A stretch of DNA of 64,000 nucleotides. Source: Welwitschia mirabilis. Lineage: Eukaryota > Gnetophyta > Gnetopsida > Welwitschiales. This document shows positions 24,650-36,668 of this stretch, piece after piece. A program made the position numbers and the translations under genes. Under the pieces are notes generated by a model. That model was not told where the DNA came from. It worked only from the letters and a program-made list of their open reading frames with translations, and made no database searches. Positions within the stretch are counted from its first letter, which is position 1. Each line of letters begins with the position of its first letter. The stretch covers positions 12,177,383 through 12,241,382 of the forward strand of contig JBOZIK010000001.1 in the NCBI GenBank assembly GCA_051453625.1, read 5' to 3'.

Positions 24650-26040
24650 AAATTAATAAAGTAATAGGATCAAATTTATCAACAACATACATAATTCATT
24701 TTTTTCATAAAATTTAAGGCTTATTAAAACAATTTGTGAAATTCAAGCCATCCATTTTTTAGGAATATAATAAATATTTCAAGCTAATCTAGCAAATATC
24801 TTTAAGTATTAAGATATAACCATATATACTTCTTTAATTTACCTTTAGTATGTTATGAGCATATTTAGAAGGAGTATAACAATAAGAATAATAACTATGA
24901 TTAGAGACAAGAATAGATTTACATACCATAAATATACTAGTATTTGAAATTCATTTAGGTTTTCATTTATATATGTTTTTTAAAATATTCTATAAAATCC
25001 ACTTCTTAAGGTCTTTAAGAGATTTGAAAATGGAAAGGAAATTCCAAAAAGATCTTTGTTTATTTAATTATAGTCTAAAATCAAATAAAAATCCATTAAT
25101 AATTTTTAGATAAAGAAAAAAAATATTTTTCCTAGTTGATTTTTTATTCAACTAATATAAAATATTTGTCTATTTAATAAAGAAGGCAATAAAGGACTTC
25201 CTTGTTATTATTAATAATGAAAAACGACTCATCTACAAAATGCATATTAATAATTTATTTGTGATAATCTTGAATTGAAACCCCTATAACTAAGCATAAT
25301 TACTTATTAAAATGCGTAACATGACATAAAAATCTCTATAATAAGAATAAATAAGTAAGAAGTAAAAGCATAACCTTGTCAAATAGATTGCTCAATTATA
25401 AAGGTATTTGAAATATTGTGTTAATTATCCACATAAGCATTAACATTCCTAGATAAGTAGAAAAATAAATGAAAAAAATTATACTAAAACTTATCTTCTT
25501 GATGCTTTGGAAAATAGAAATAAACTACATTTTTTTATATTATGGTGGATAACCTAATTTAATAAAAAAAATATCATAAAATCTTAACTCAAATATTTTT
25601 GTCATTACATTTATTGTCATGTAGCAATTCCATTACCAACATTATGTCTACCTTTAATAAAATAAATTTATCTTCATAAATGATAGCTAAAAAAAATAGA
25701 TTTTAATCTATTAGCTAAATATTTGGCTAAACATTTATAGGAAATACTAAGAAATTTGATTAGAATCTAATTAGTAATAAAGTAGGTATCTTTATATTTT
25801 AAAATAAGTTCAATAACTCCATTATTAACATAAAAGCCCAAAAAACCTTTATGAATTACCTCCTAAATCATCTTTGAACAATGTTATCCTATGATGTCCT
25901 AAAGAGTTTTATAACATTTGGCTAAAAAATCATCAGATCCTAAGGCATTTCAATGAGATAGACTAAAACATGCCTCTTTTATTTCCTTAAAAGTGATATA
26001 TCTTTTTAAAAATAGAGTGGTAAAATAAAGAGATTTTTTA
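24650..26040 (-). pseudogene. LINE (L1-type non-LTR) reverse transcriptase relic
   Basis: This RT would carry out target-primed reverse transcription. Reading the minus strand, EIKEACFSLS (about 25990-25960) opens the domain, followed by the APGxDGF-type segment as ALGSDDFLAKCYK. Then come the N-x-I-LI segment and the RPISL-YK-AKxLAxRLK region, visible as SISYKCLAKYLANRLK (about 25765-25715). IKGRHNVGNGIA (about 25650-25610) is the FIxGR motif. The catalytic box is FVDESFF at about 25241-25221, with Glu where the second Asp should be. Many stops and frame changes follow and the 3' end is unclear. The order of motifs is specific for plant LINEs. Confidence 0.75.
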
Positions 26041-26539
26041 GAAAATGAAAGTGGCATTATGATGATAAATATAGTGGTGTTAAAAACCTATACCTTAAAA
26101 ATAGGTACAAAATAATATTCTACATAATTCAAAGTATGATTTACCTTAGTAATTAAGGTATTATTAATAAGCTCCTACAAGAGGTATTCATGGTCACCTA
26201 TCTTAGATTTTAAGAATTTTAAAAACTATTTACACTATCGTTTTATATTATTAGGTTAATTTACTCTTAATGAAATATATAGAACCATTTTAAACATTCT
26301 AGAGTAGAAGTGCCTTTTTAAATTGAATCATAAAGTTTGAGTCTGAACTTCATATGATCCTACTAAATTTGATGCAATAAAGAATTAACTAGATAAGAAA
26401 TATGTTGTTGTTCACAATTGCAACATGATCCAATCATTTTTTTGAAATGAAGAGTAAAATTCCTAATTCTATATGTAGCATGATGCCATCAAGCAATCCA
26501 ACTAAAAGAGTGAGAAAGATCACGCTCTACATTCCATAA

Positions 26540-27340
26540 ACTCTTAATCCATCCTTTTTCTTATTTTCAAATAAATGCTTAATAATATAATCAAAAAAAG
26601 AATTGATTTTTGAAATGATCATTGTTATGAAATACAGTATCTAAGAAGATTACAAAATGATCAAATAAAATTACATCAATTAAAACTCTATAAGTGAAAA
26701 ACCAAAATAAATATTTGAAATACAAATATGATCTAACCTCCTTAGGATGCAAGTAGACAAATAGACTTATAATTAATCTAAGTAAAGGTTAACTAAGTAG
26801 ATGTAAAATTAAATTAATTTCTTTCATTAATTACAAAATTAGTTGTTAAAAATCATTTGATCTAGAAGTTCCAAATCCTGCATAGGCTAAAATAAACCAC
26901 TTATTTTGTCCTTTAGAAACTCTAACATACTAAATTTTTTTCAAAAATTCAAGGAAAAATTGGAACCCTACAAGTAAATTATTGGAATAAAATTTAATAA
27001 CTCCTATAATTATTAGGATCATAAATGAAATGAAGATTAGAAATTTCAAAATTAGGAGTAAGGGTAGTATTAAAAACACTTTGATTACTATCTTGCCCAA
27101 ATGGTTGTAAGTATGGCTTTCATTTAGATTAAAATATAATAGAATAATCCCTCTTCCTTTAAAATCAATAGTAAAAATATAAAATCCAATATGAATAAAA
27201 TGTTGGTAAGTAAAATCCATATCAAAAGATGGAATCTTAATTAAGATAAAAATAAAGTGAAAAAATAAATTAGAATGAAGATAAAATCTAGAACATTTTC
27301 TATAAGTTCTTGTACATTTCATGAAATAATAATCATGAAG
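26540..27340 (-). pseudogene. LINE apurinic-type endonuclease relic
   Basis: The endonuclease would nick target DNA for LINE insertion. On the minus strand, FMIIIS-x-NVQEL (about 27337-27300) matches the N-terminal KIISWNVRGL motif, with TGG changed to TGA. The C-terminal FDHFVIFLD (about 26670-26645) corresponds to the SDHxPI motif carrying the catalytic histidine, followed by the F-x-D linker region. The domain lies directly upstream of the LINE RT at the right distance (about 0.7 kb to the RT start). A 150-codon open frame at 26930-27382 is in a shifted frame and is not the protein. Confidence 0.65.
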
Positions 27341-27399
27341 ATGTAGAATGGGGAATGGCCACTTTAATATTATATAAATCATAATTTAATTGTAAATCA

Positions 27400-28548
27400 A
27401 CAAGCATCCCCAAAGATGATGTAGAAAAGGTATTAGAAGTAAAAAAAGAATCTAGATATTAGTTTCCCAAAGTAGGAGAAAGGTATTCTCTTCTTATTTT
27501 TGTTTTAGTTTCTTAGGATGACTTCCACTAATATCTTATTTTTGTAGATTTATCAAAGTAAAATCCTACTCATCTAAAATAGGATTTTTAAATAAACCTA
27601 GGATGTTCTTATAAAGCATCTTTAGAGTCTGATATTTCTATTCTAAATTATTTTGAAAATTCTAAGTTGCATAATGTTTTTTGGAATTATTATTTACATA
27701 TGAGAAAGAACCAACTTAAAATCCTGAGCTATGTAATGCACAAATTTTTTTCCCCAGTTTTCCATTTACTATTTCTTGTTTACAAAACGGTAATGTTGAA
27801 AACATGACCTTCATAGTGAAAATACTTATATGAATTTCAAAATAAGGGGCTAATATAATATTGTACCACTTTATTTTAATTTTATGGTTTTTTTTTTGAA
27901 AAACATATTTGCCTCAATAATATATTATTGAAAAACACCTCTAGTTAAAATTATTCTTTAGAATGAAGACTAGTATTAAGAAGGCCAATAATGTTCCAAT
28001 CTGATGATGAAAAAATAAAAGGTTTAGAAGTTAAGCCATATGAGAAACTATAAAATGATTAGGATCATTCATATTTAATATATGCTTTTATTTTTTGCTA
28101 ATAATAATAGCATATCTATACATAAAAGAATAAATAATAATATCCTTTACACCATGAAACTATGTACTAGTCAAAGATAAAATGCTCTATGTAGAATTTT
28201 AAACATGTTTTACAAAATATTTTGTTTTAATAGAATAAAGTTAATTTAGTGGGAAAGAGAAGAAAATCATAAGATATAACCTAGAATTTGAGGAAATATA
28301 TAATGTAAGAAAAAATATTGTAATCATTTGTCAAATAATTGATTAATTAAAATAAAATCATAAGAATTACTTGGAGCACCATTTTTCTAATTGATTTGAT
28401 ATGCCTCATAGCCATTAATAATAAATTAACATTGATTCTTTATAGACTAAGAAATAGAGCTTACTTGAAATTTATTTATCATACCATCTTGTAAATTTGT
28501 TTCATTTGAAATCAAAATACATAAGTTAGGTGTATTATTTGGATCCAT
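27400..28548 (-). pseudogene. LINE ORF1-like relic
   Basis: A coding-like frame begins with ATG at 28548-28546 (MDPNNTPNLCILIS) and stays readable for about 70 codons, with stops only where Trp or Gln is likely. It then decays. Its position, just upstream of the endonuclease on the same strand, is that of LINE ORF1, an RNA-binding gag-like protein often carrying DUF4283 in plants. No complete domain can be traced, so the call depends largely on context. Confidence 0.45.
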
Positions 28549-31149
28549 GTTACTATAAGAAAAATGATAAAAAAAGCAATTAAATTTGCAAGAAGTAAAG
28601 AAGATGCTATGTCAAATTCACCTATTTAACCTCATAACCCAAATTAAAAGAATTCATAAGCATTAACTTAAAACAAAAATTTATCATAATTTTAAAAATT
28701 TATTCCATAGAAATAAATTATAAAATCTACATTTGAGAGTTTGTGACATTTATTTTTAAAGATGAATACTAATCTATTCGATATTAAATGAAATTCTTAA
28801 ACATGTATTGTTATCAAATGTGCTTATTACTAAACATTATGATTCATACTTGTATAATGAATGATATTCTTTATAAAATAATATTATTTATTAAAAATTA
28901 TATTTAACCTATGTTGTATGGTAATTCTTTAGTTTTTAGATTTTAGTTATGATAACCGATCTTATACTATTATATAATGAATTAATTATTAAAAGTTAAA
29001 TTTATTATATTTCTTAAAGACATAGTTATTTATGTAGTTTATAAGATTTATAATTTTCCATTTTTACTCATTAAATTCATTCATTACATTCTTGAATACT
29101 CTTCTTAAAACCCCAGATGAGAAATTATTTTGAATAAAATTTATCTCTTCTTTAAGATATGCATTATTGTATTTTTTTCACTGTATTTTCCTTTAAAAAA
29201 TCTAACTCTTGAAAAATCATATCATATTTGCCAAGTTCACTAGCTTAATTATATAAATTGAATGCCATAAATGACCCTTTTTGACTTAGAACCTAGCTAT
29301 TAAACGTCTTACTTTTACTTATGATTTATGGCCAAGATGTTAAAGCCCATAACTAAGTTCATCTTAATGACATTGGAAAATCCAAAATCCAAACCATATA
29401 TTATAGGATTAAACTCTTATGAAACCTATTAAATATATTTTCATACATTATTGTTTTAAATTCTTAACAAAAAAGATACATTAACATTATTAGAAAATGC
29501 ATAATGAAACTTTTCATGTCTATTATAATATCAGTATTAATACACTATGTATAAAGGTAAGTTTATATTGATTTTTCCACGTTATAATATTAAGGAATAA
29601 TTTTCTCATTAAAATGTTATTTTTGTAAATGTTTTATTATTTATTATACTAGTTTATAAAATCTTAAAATAATAGTTAGTTACAAATTTCTTCTTGCGAT
29701 ATGACTATAAAATGGCTTTGGAAATATATGCACAGACTATAGATATCTATTTCAAACTAAAGAAATGAAAAAATAATTTTCATCGATTTTTAGAAAAATG
29801 CCAATAATTGGTATAAGACATTAAATTTATTAGTTAGATGTTATACTCAAATAACTTTCCTTGTCAAGCCTTTAAATAAGTACTTAATGTGTTGATGAAT
29901 CAAACAAGTAAGAATAAGATATTATAACATTTATAAATTAATTAGCTTTATGATGAATAATTAGCTATATGATAATACAAGATTAGTTATTAGAAGTAGT
30001 TTCTACTAACTACAAATTATAAAATAATTTGGATCAAATATAGATCTTCAAGGTATTATAAAATTACATATGTTTCGTTAAGAAGCCTAGTTCTATTTGA
30101 AAACAATTACATTCACCATAAGGGAATGTTTGAATACTTTAGCTATTTCACATAAGACCATTATACTCTCATGAAATATATGTCATAAACTTCAAGAAGT
30201 AAATTTTCTCATTAGCTTCCATAAGAGTAATTGATAGGCTTATGATAGAGATTTTATTTTAACCTTAATTCTACAAATTCCTATAGAATAGCATAGAATA
30301 TGAATAGAAAATATTTAAAAACCCTAGTAGGATATTTTTCACCTTAAAGATTTAAATTAATCACATTATTTAATGCTTTTTTCACATAGATTTCATATAA
30401 TTATGTCATTGATTTTATTAAAGATAAAAAATATTACGAATTAAATCTAACATTCAATAAGAGAAAAATAAAAGATCAAATCTAAAGCCTTTAAGAAAAA
30501 AAAAACTCATATTTATATAAAGAAGCATGATTATGTACCTCCATTTCAGTATGGTTTGCTTTCTATAATGTAAATTAATAAATATATTTTTAAATAAGTA
30601 CATCAGATATTAATGTCAACATGGTACTATATGAAGTTCTTTATTTAAAGAAGTTGCTAAAAGGGTTACATTTCTAGTTCCAAAGTAAGATGTCAATATT
30701 TTTGTATCATATATCAAATGTGTAAAGACCTGCTAATTGAACTAATAAAATATAATTAATGTGAGCATATAAACAAAGATCAAAGAGGAAAGAGTAATTA
30801 GATGAATGTGAGAGGTAAAAGACATAGGGATTAGGATTTAAGGAGGAGGAGGAATTATGCAATGAGTGCAGCATGCATTCTTACATTAAGAAGTTAGAGT
30901 GGTGATGGGGTTTTTTCAAATAGTAGTTGTGATTGTATTCCATAAAGGGCAATGGAATGAAGACATCTAATTTTACCTAGGAGGTAATAGTGGTAAATGG
31001 AATTCTCTTAATATTTATTTCACAAGAGTCTGCAGCTTTATGGCCTTTCAAGTTATGAAGTTCTATCAGGAGGATGGCTAGTTCAAGATTATGGTAGCAC
31101 TGAAGCACTACATTGAAGTGGAGAAAAATTTGAAATATAGCCCATTTCA
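28549..31149. other. Unassigned AT-rich region
   Basis: I see no supported coding sequence, RNA gene or long repeat here. There are short poly-A and poly-T runs only. Confidence 0.5.
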
Positions 31150-31830
31150 TCAATTCCTTAACTAAATATAAATACCCTTAGAAAGTGGATGTCACTTAAG
31201 TAAACATCGAATCAAGAGATTTTAGTGATCATCCTAGTGGAAGGCTTCATGCTCTTTAAGTTCATTTTAGAGAAAAACATTAATAGCATGACAAGTAAAG
31301 GCCTATAGATTTTTGGTGTTTGGAGCCTAGGCCTTACACATTGGAATTCTAATGAAGATGTCATGCAGATTTTTTAGAAATTTTACATTTCAAAACACTT
31401 AAAACATGTTAGCATTTCCCTTTAGAATCATGCTTTTATCAAGGATCTAGTAGTGTAGTTTAGAGAGATAATCAAGCTTCATCTCATTCCTCTCAATGTA
31501 ACATGCATGATCCTCATTAGATTTTATGCATAAATTGAAATAGAGCTTATAAGAAAGCTAAGGAAGTTTTTGATCATGCATAGGCATGTATTTAACTTTG
31601 TTAAAGTAGTATTTAAGAACCTTTTCACCCCCTATAACTTTTATTCAGGATTCAAACATTAAGTAAAGATTTACACTAAACTTAAAGATCACATTTGTGA
31701 TAGATGCTATAGAAAACAAAACTAATAGAAATCCCATATGTCAAAATGTTATGATAGTTATGGAAAATTTGGGCATAGAGGTGAAAACAACAAATATAAT
31801 AAAACTAAGAAAGGGGATTTTTGAATAGTC
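31150..31830 (+). pseudogene. DUF4283-like / LINE-ORF1-like relic with zinc-knuckle region
   Basis: A plus-strand frame contains GFMLFKFILEKN (about 31245-31280), a GP-x-IFGVWSLGLTHWN segment (about 31305-31350), LIRFYAxIEIEL (about 31515-31550) and a Cys/His-rich end with KCYDSYGKFGHRGEN (about 31745-31790). This order (F-x-FxxE, PWxFxxxxLxLxxW, ARxCVExDL, CCHC knuckle) is that of the plant DUF4283 gag-like protein of LINEs. Several stops and shifts interrupt it. It ends in a poly-A stretch near 31836-31849. It is opposite in orientation to the LINE at 24650-28548, so it belongs to another insertion. Confidence 0.5.
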
Positions 31831-32236
31831 TACCAAAAAAAAAAAAAATTAAAACCATAGTTAAGTTATATAACAAAATGGATGAAAAAGGTTTAGAGAA
31901 GGAAAGGATAGAAGAACCTAAACAAATCCCCTCAATTAAGTAGGAAAAGTTTTAAGAAAAGGTATAGAAAGTGGGAAAATGACTAGTAAAATAAACTAAT
32001 AGTCTTTAAATCCTAAACAGAAATGACTTAGATGATCTTGAATTAGATTTAGAAGAGGAATCACCTACATAAAAGAATATCATAATGTTATGATTTTATT
32101 TTTCCAATTAATGTCAAACTAATATGATCTTTGTAGAATGAAAAGTGATTTTACAAATACAAGAAACTACCAGATCTATATCCAAAAGATAGCAAGATTT
32201 GGACATGTTCTGATTAAAGTAACTTGAGTTTCTGTC

Positions 32237-32336
32237 NNNNNNNNNNNNNNNNNNNNNNNNNNNNNNNNNNNNNNNNNNNNNNNNNNNNNNNNNNNNNNNN
32301 NNNNNNNNNNNNNNNNNNNNNNNNNNNNNNNNNNNN
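32237..32336. other. Assembly gap, 100 N
   Basis: Placeholder gap. The sequence after it starts inside the dispersed repeat also present at 23439. I see no shared flank between its two sides. Confidence 0.95.
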
Positions 32337-32715
32337 CCAATTTTCGAAGGTACTAATGTTCTAAAAGGCTTTGATGTCATTCAATGTTATGCATCTAGTT
32401 TCAGAATGCATTATAATTATCACATATAATGATATATGATGATGGAAAGGGGACTATGAATCATCTATAGAGCTTTCACATTGAAGTAGTCATCTGTGAT
32501 CCACAATTTCACCCTCAATCTTAATCTTTCAATGGCAAGTATTATGAAGAGCCTCAAACTAAATCATAATGCATAGTTTTGAGCTCATTCGATGTCCAAG
32601 GTACTTATCACCTGAAAAGTGGAAAAAAGTATCTCTAAATGCAGTATTAAAGTTTAAAATGTAATGAAAAATATTAACTATTATTACATTGTTTTGTTCA
32701 AAATTTAGACTTCAT
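32337..32715. repeat. Dispersed repeat, copy 2
   Basis: Matches 23439-23815 in the same orientation. Its left edge is cut by the gap, so the full repeat may be longer. Beyond about 32715 the two loci diverge. Confidence 0.7.
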
Positions 32716-34203
32716 CATCATACCACTTAGTAAACTAAATAGTAATCAGACATTCATCCCAAGGGTGTTTAAAGTTAATTCTTCACCTTTACTATGAAAT
32801 GCACTTGATATTATATAGTCTTCAAATCTTCTAACTCTACACTAATGAACCTTTTGGTCATTGGATAAATGATGAAGGTAATTTATAAATATCTATCAAA
32901 TTGGTGGAGATCTTAATCTCCATGTCAACTACTAACTTACTGAGATTACTGCTAAGCTTCTTGATGTCATGCTTTCCTATGACCATGGAATGGATATCTT
33001 TATTTGTAACATTCTCCTTCCTTCACCTAATTTTTATTTTAAATAAAAGGAATTCCATTATTTTCATCTCTACTTTCATGTTTTTTCGGCATCCTTGTGG
33101 ACTTTTTCAAGATCACGATTAACTTCCATAATTAATAAGTTATCTTCTTCTGAGTTGGGTTTTCCTGTAATCATATTTAGAATTTTTTTTTTTTAAAATA
33201 GTAACTTCATTCCATATAATACACTATCAATCCACTCTAATGAAGTAATAAACTATTGGAATCTATTCATTGTGTTATTCCATGACTCTTTGGACTTTTT
33301 CTTGAAATTTAAAATTTCCTATCATCTCATGAGAAATCCTATTTTAGACTTACACTACTAGAAGAAGAGTCTCATCATATACACTAATGTAAAGATAAAT
33401 CTTGGGGTCAAGGTGGTGAATCCTAATAATACCACATATTGCTAGGAATCATTAAAGTACCCTAGGCCTGTCAATCATTTGCTACTCTTATGAACCAATG
33501 AGTAAGGTCATATATGTAAGTATAAATCCTATTCCTTTCTATTCTTAAAGATGAGAAGTTCAAAATTCCTCACCTCTTTTATCCAATTTTACTCTTCAAA
33601 AGTAGCTAAAGTAGAAATCAAAGAGAAAGTGGAGGGCTCTAGCATTAACTTTATAATAAGAGATTTATTTTAATTATTTTTAATGGTATTTCAAGACTTT
33701 TCACAGTCCTCTATCTTTTTTTCTTTGAGATATGGAATTTTTTTTTCTCTTTCTCTTTTTCCCTCTTCTGATGTATGTAAGTTCCTGAAACTAGTAGGTT
33801 ATGAATATTATGTGAATAGATTTTGGTACACATGCGATAGTACCTATTAAAACCTGAAAAAACACCTAAGATCCAGAGTTATATTCTTAAATACTTTTTC
33901 TAATGTTATAAGATCCTTCCCTTGGTATTTAATTGTCGATGAAAGAATATTACTAAATAACTATAGCAAGAGATACATCATGTTGTCTATAACATAATAT
34001 TTTTAATGAATGGCATATATCATAAGATTTTAATGAAGGGTATATAACATAAGATTTTTAATAAATGGTATAAAGGGGAAATACAAAACTTTGCTTCATA
34101 ATTTTTCTAATACTTATTATAATCAAGAAAGTAAAAGAAGATACTCAGTATTTCCTTTTACCTTGTTTTAAATCTCAATGACAAACATGACTTTAGATAA
34201 CTA
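32716..34203. other. Unassigned AT-rich region before the large insertion
   Basis: No supported gene. The open frame 32901-33122 looks like chance. The region ends at the target-site duplication of the next element. Confidence 0.45.
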
Positions 34204-34208
34204 TACAT
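34204..34208. other. Target-site duplication TACAT (left)
   Basis: TACAT directly abuts the LTR end TGATGA at 34209. The same five bases follow the other LTR at 56022-56026. Five bases is the size expected for Ty3/gypsy integrase. Confidence 0.8.
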
Positions 34209-34976
34209 TGATGAAAGCTTATATAATGAACTGAATACAAAAAAATACTAAGAAATTATGTTTAAAAATGCAAAAAAAATGACGTTGTTAACTTGAAATT
34301 AGCTTAAATCATTAAACTAAAATTATAGGTTTAGTAAAGAACTAGCTGAGATCACTTAATACTTCAACCACTTAGTTCAAAATGCATCATCAAGATAAAC
34401 TCATGATGAAGTTACTTGAACTAGTCAAGTTAATAATTCATAAGTTTACTATATACTTATATTACATTATGGGGAATGAAGAAAATGGAAAACATAATAT
34501 AAGTTTCACTAAACGCTAAACAATACTTATTTCTAAGTATTGTTAATTATCCTAATTCGTGTTCAACTGTATCTAAGAAATCAAATATGTTCAAAATACT
34601 TCTCAAAAATATTAGCTTTTCAACTTTATATTAAAGTACTAGAACGTTATATAGAAATGTATTGATAAGTTGTGTTTTCCTTTGCAGATAACACTAGAAC
34701 ATTGGAGATACTGCTACACTCTTTTTAGGATGTTTGAAGCTTTCCTTTGACCTCTTGGTTAGTACTATTTCTATATACTTTTTGCCAAAAGACCCTCCCT
34801 CATTGTGGTGACCCTATTAATATACTTTTTAGTCCCTTTTTGTTTTATCATGTTCTTTCTTTACTCTTGAAGAATAGGTTTATGGTTGAACTTCTTGTTG
34901 TATTTTCACCACCTTGTTCTTCTCTATCATCCTCGTGCCAAATGGCATTTTGTACCTATAATACAATGATACAATG

Positions 34977-35008
<32 letters not shown>

Positions 35009-35021
35009 CGTGTGTGTGTGT

Positions 35022-35066
<45 letters not shown>

Positions 35067-35223
35067 CTAACCTACTAACATACTAACTAAGTAACTTATT
35101 AACGAAATAGTACATTAACCTAAGTACTAAGGAGAAATATCGAATACCATATAAAATATATAATTATAAAAAGAAAAATATTTTATTAATAAGAAAGTTT
35201 TATATCATTATTTTTACTCATCA
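34209..35223 (-). repeat. 3' LTR of the 21.8-kb Ty3/gypsy insertion (element C end), 1015 bp
   Basis: Bounded by TGATGA on the left and TCATCA on the right, a perfect 6-bp terminal inverted repeat. It aligns with 55108-56021 over its full length and with the partial copy at 52654-53188. The polypurine tract at its right edge shows the element reads right to left, so this is the 3' LTR. Shared landmarks are GAAGCTTTCCTTTGACCTC (34736) and CAAATGGCATTTTGTACC (about 34939). It is about 100 bases longer than its partner, largely because of the microsatellite. A 107-codon open frame at 34747-35070 is LTR plus microsatellite and not a gene. Confidence 0.9.
34980..35067. repeat. Compound microsatellite (AT)n-(TG)n-(CG)n inside LTR
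   Basis: An AT run, then two (GT)n runs broken by ACG, then a CG run. The partner LTR has only a short TATATATATA at the matching place (about 55857-55868), so the tract expanded after insertion. Confidence 0.95.
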
Positions 35224-35240
35224 GTTCCCCCAAGCTCAAG
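35224..35240 (-). promoter_or_regulatory. Polypurine tract of the 21.8-kb element
   Basis: The minus strand reads CTTGAGCTTGGGGGAAC directly before the LTR start TGATGA. This purine-rich G-run next to the LTR is the expected second-strand primer and sets the element's orientation as minus. Confidence 0.8.
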
Positions 35241-35811
35241 ATTTTATTAGTCCCTTAACAAATATATACAATAGGAAAGAAAGGGAGGTCTATTATTTTT
35301 TTCCTTTTCAAAATAAAAGTATATTATTCACTAGATTCTTATTCTTCTAATTTCTTATCCAATTGGGGTAATTGCTTTTCCTATTCTAAGGCAGCCATAA
35401 TTTTCCTTTGGCCTTCCTATAAAATAGGATCATTCAAATCTATAGTCTCCATATCCATTGGTTCTTTAGTTATTTCCTTTTTCATCTGCCTCTCCCTCTT
35501 AAAGAAGCCTTTAATTTCTTTGGCTCTTCTCTCTTTCTTTTAAAAGCTAAAGGAATTTTTAGTCTAGGACTTTGAGGTACATGTTCTATTTTTTGAAGCT
35601 ATCTCGACTTGTAATCCTACTCCTAAGGGTTGTTCTATCGAAACTATATATATTTCTTATGTATCCTTGTCTTTCAATTTTAAAAAAATATCTACAAAAG
35701 TGCCTTTGAGCATGATCATATTTTCACAATTCTATCTCTAAATGAACATAGCTACTGAAAATGTTGGAAGCACACTGTAAAAATTTTTATATCTATTTCA
35801 CATTATTCTAT

Positions 35812-36247
35812 NNNNNNNNNNNNNNNNNNNNNNNNNNNNNNNNNNNNNNNNNNNNNNNNNNNNNNNNNNNNNNNNNNNNNNNNNNNNNNNNNNNNNNNNN
35901 NNNNNNNNNNNNNNNNNNNNNNNNNNNNNNNNNNNNNNNNNNNNNNNNNNNNNNNNNNNNNNNNNNNNNNNNNNNNNNNNNNNNNNNNNNNNNNNNNNNN
36001 NNNNNNNNNNNNNNNNNNNNNNNNNNNNNNNNNNNNNNNNNNNNNNNNNNNNNNNNNNNNNNNNNNNNNNNNNNNNNNNNNNNNNNNNNNNNNNNNNNNN
36101 NNNNNNNNNNNNNNNNNNNNNNNNNNNNNNNNNNNNNNNNNNNNNNNNNNNNNNNNNNNNNNNNNNNNNNNNNNNNNNNNNNNNNNNNNNNNNNNNNNNN
36201 NNNNNNNNNNNNNNNNNNNNNNNNNNNNNNNNNNNNNNNNNNNNNNN
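35812..36247. other. Assembly gap, 436 N, with duplicated flanks
   Basis: Bases 35750-35811 recur at 36248-36309 with one difference. The contigs may overlap, although the N count suggests an estimated insert. Confidence 0.9.
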
Positions 36248-36628
36248 AGCTACTGAAAATGTTGGAAGCACACTATAAAAATTTTTATATCTATTTCACA
36301 TTATTCTATTATTTTACAAAATTTGGTTATTGTATCATTTAGAAGATTTTTAAATTCTCTCATATAGACTTCACTTATTTTCTATGCAATTTTGTTTCTT
36401 AAAGGTTTAACCTCTTTTTTATAAGTATCAAAAATTTTGCTTATATTTGACCATCCCCCAGAAGTCTTTTAAATGATGCTTTCTAATTTCTTTTCAAACC
36501 TATCAATAAAATCATGTATCTTCTAGGGATAGTAATTCAAGCTTCAAGGAATGGCTAATTCCTAATGGCCAAAACCAATTCTCTTACCCAACTTAACCTC
36601 TATTAGGTGGAGTTCATGTAGTAATCTT

Positions 36629-36668
36629 CCCCTCCCCTCCCCTCGCCCCTTGTTCCCCTCTTTTCCCC
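36629..36668 (-). other. G-quadruplex-type tract (six G4 runs)
   Basis: The plus strand carries six CCCC runs (36629, 36634, 36639, 36646, 36655, 36665) with loops of 1-6 bases. The minus strand, the sense strand of the element, is therefore G-rich. It lies inside the coding-like tail (GKRGEQGARGGEGK) of the downstream ORF. It stands out in DNA that is otherwise mostly A+T. Confidence 0.8.

Noticed and set aside
26930-27382. 150-codon hydrophobic minus-strand frame
   Set aside because: It looks like a membrane protein only because it is an AT-rich shifted frame; the endonuclease motif FMIIISxNVQ is in the neighbouring frame.
32901-33122. 73-codon plus-strand frame and faint integrase-like words on the other strand
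   Set aside because: No motif set could be confirmed on either strand.
34747-35070. 107-codon plus-strand frame ending in Ile-Tyr and Cys-Val repeats
   Set aside because: It is the LTR read in the wrong direction through a microsatellite; the partner LTR has no such frame.
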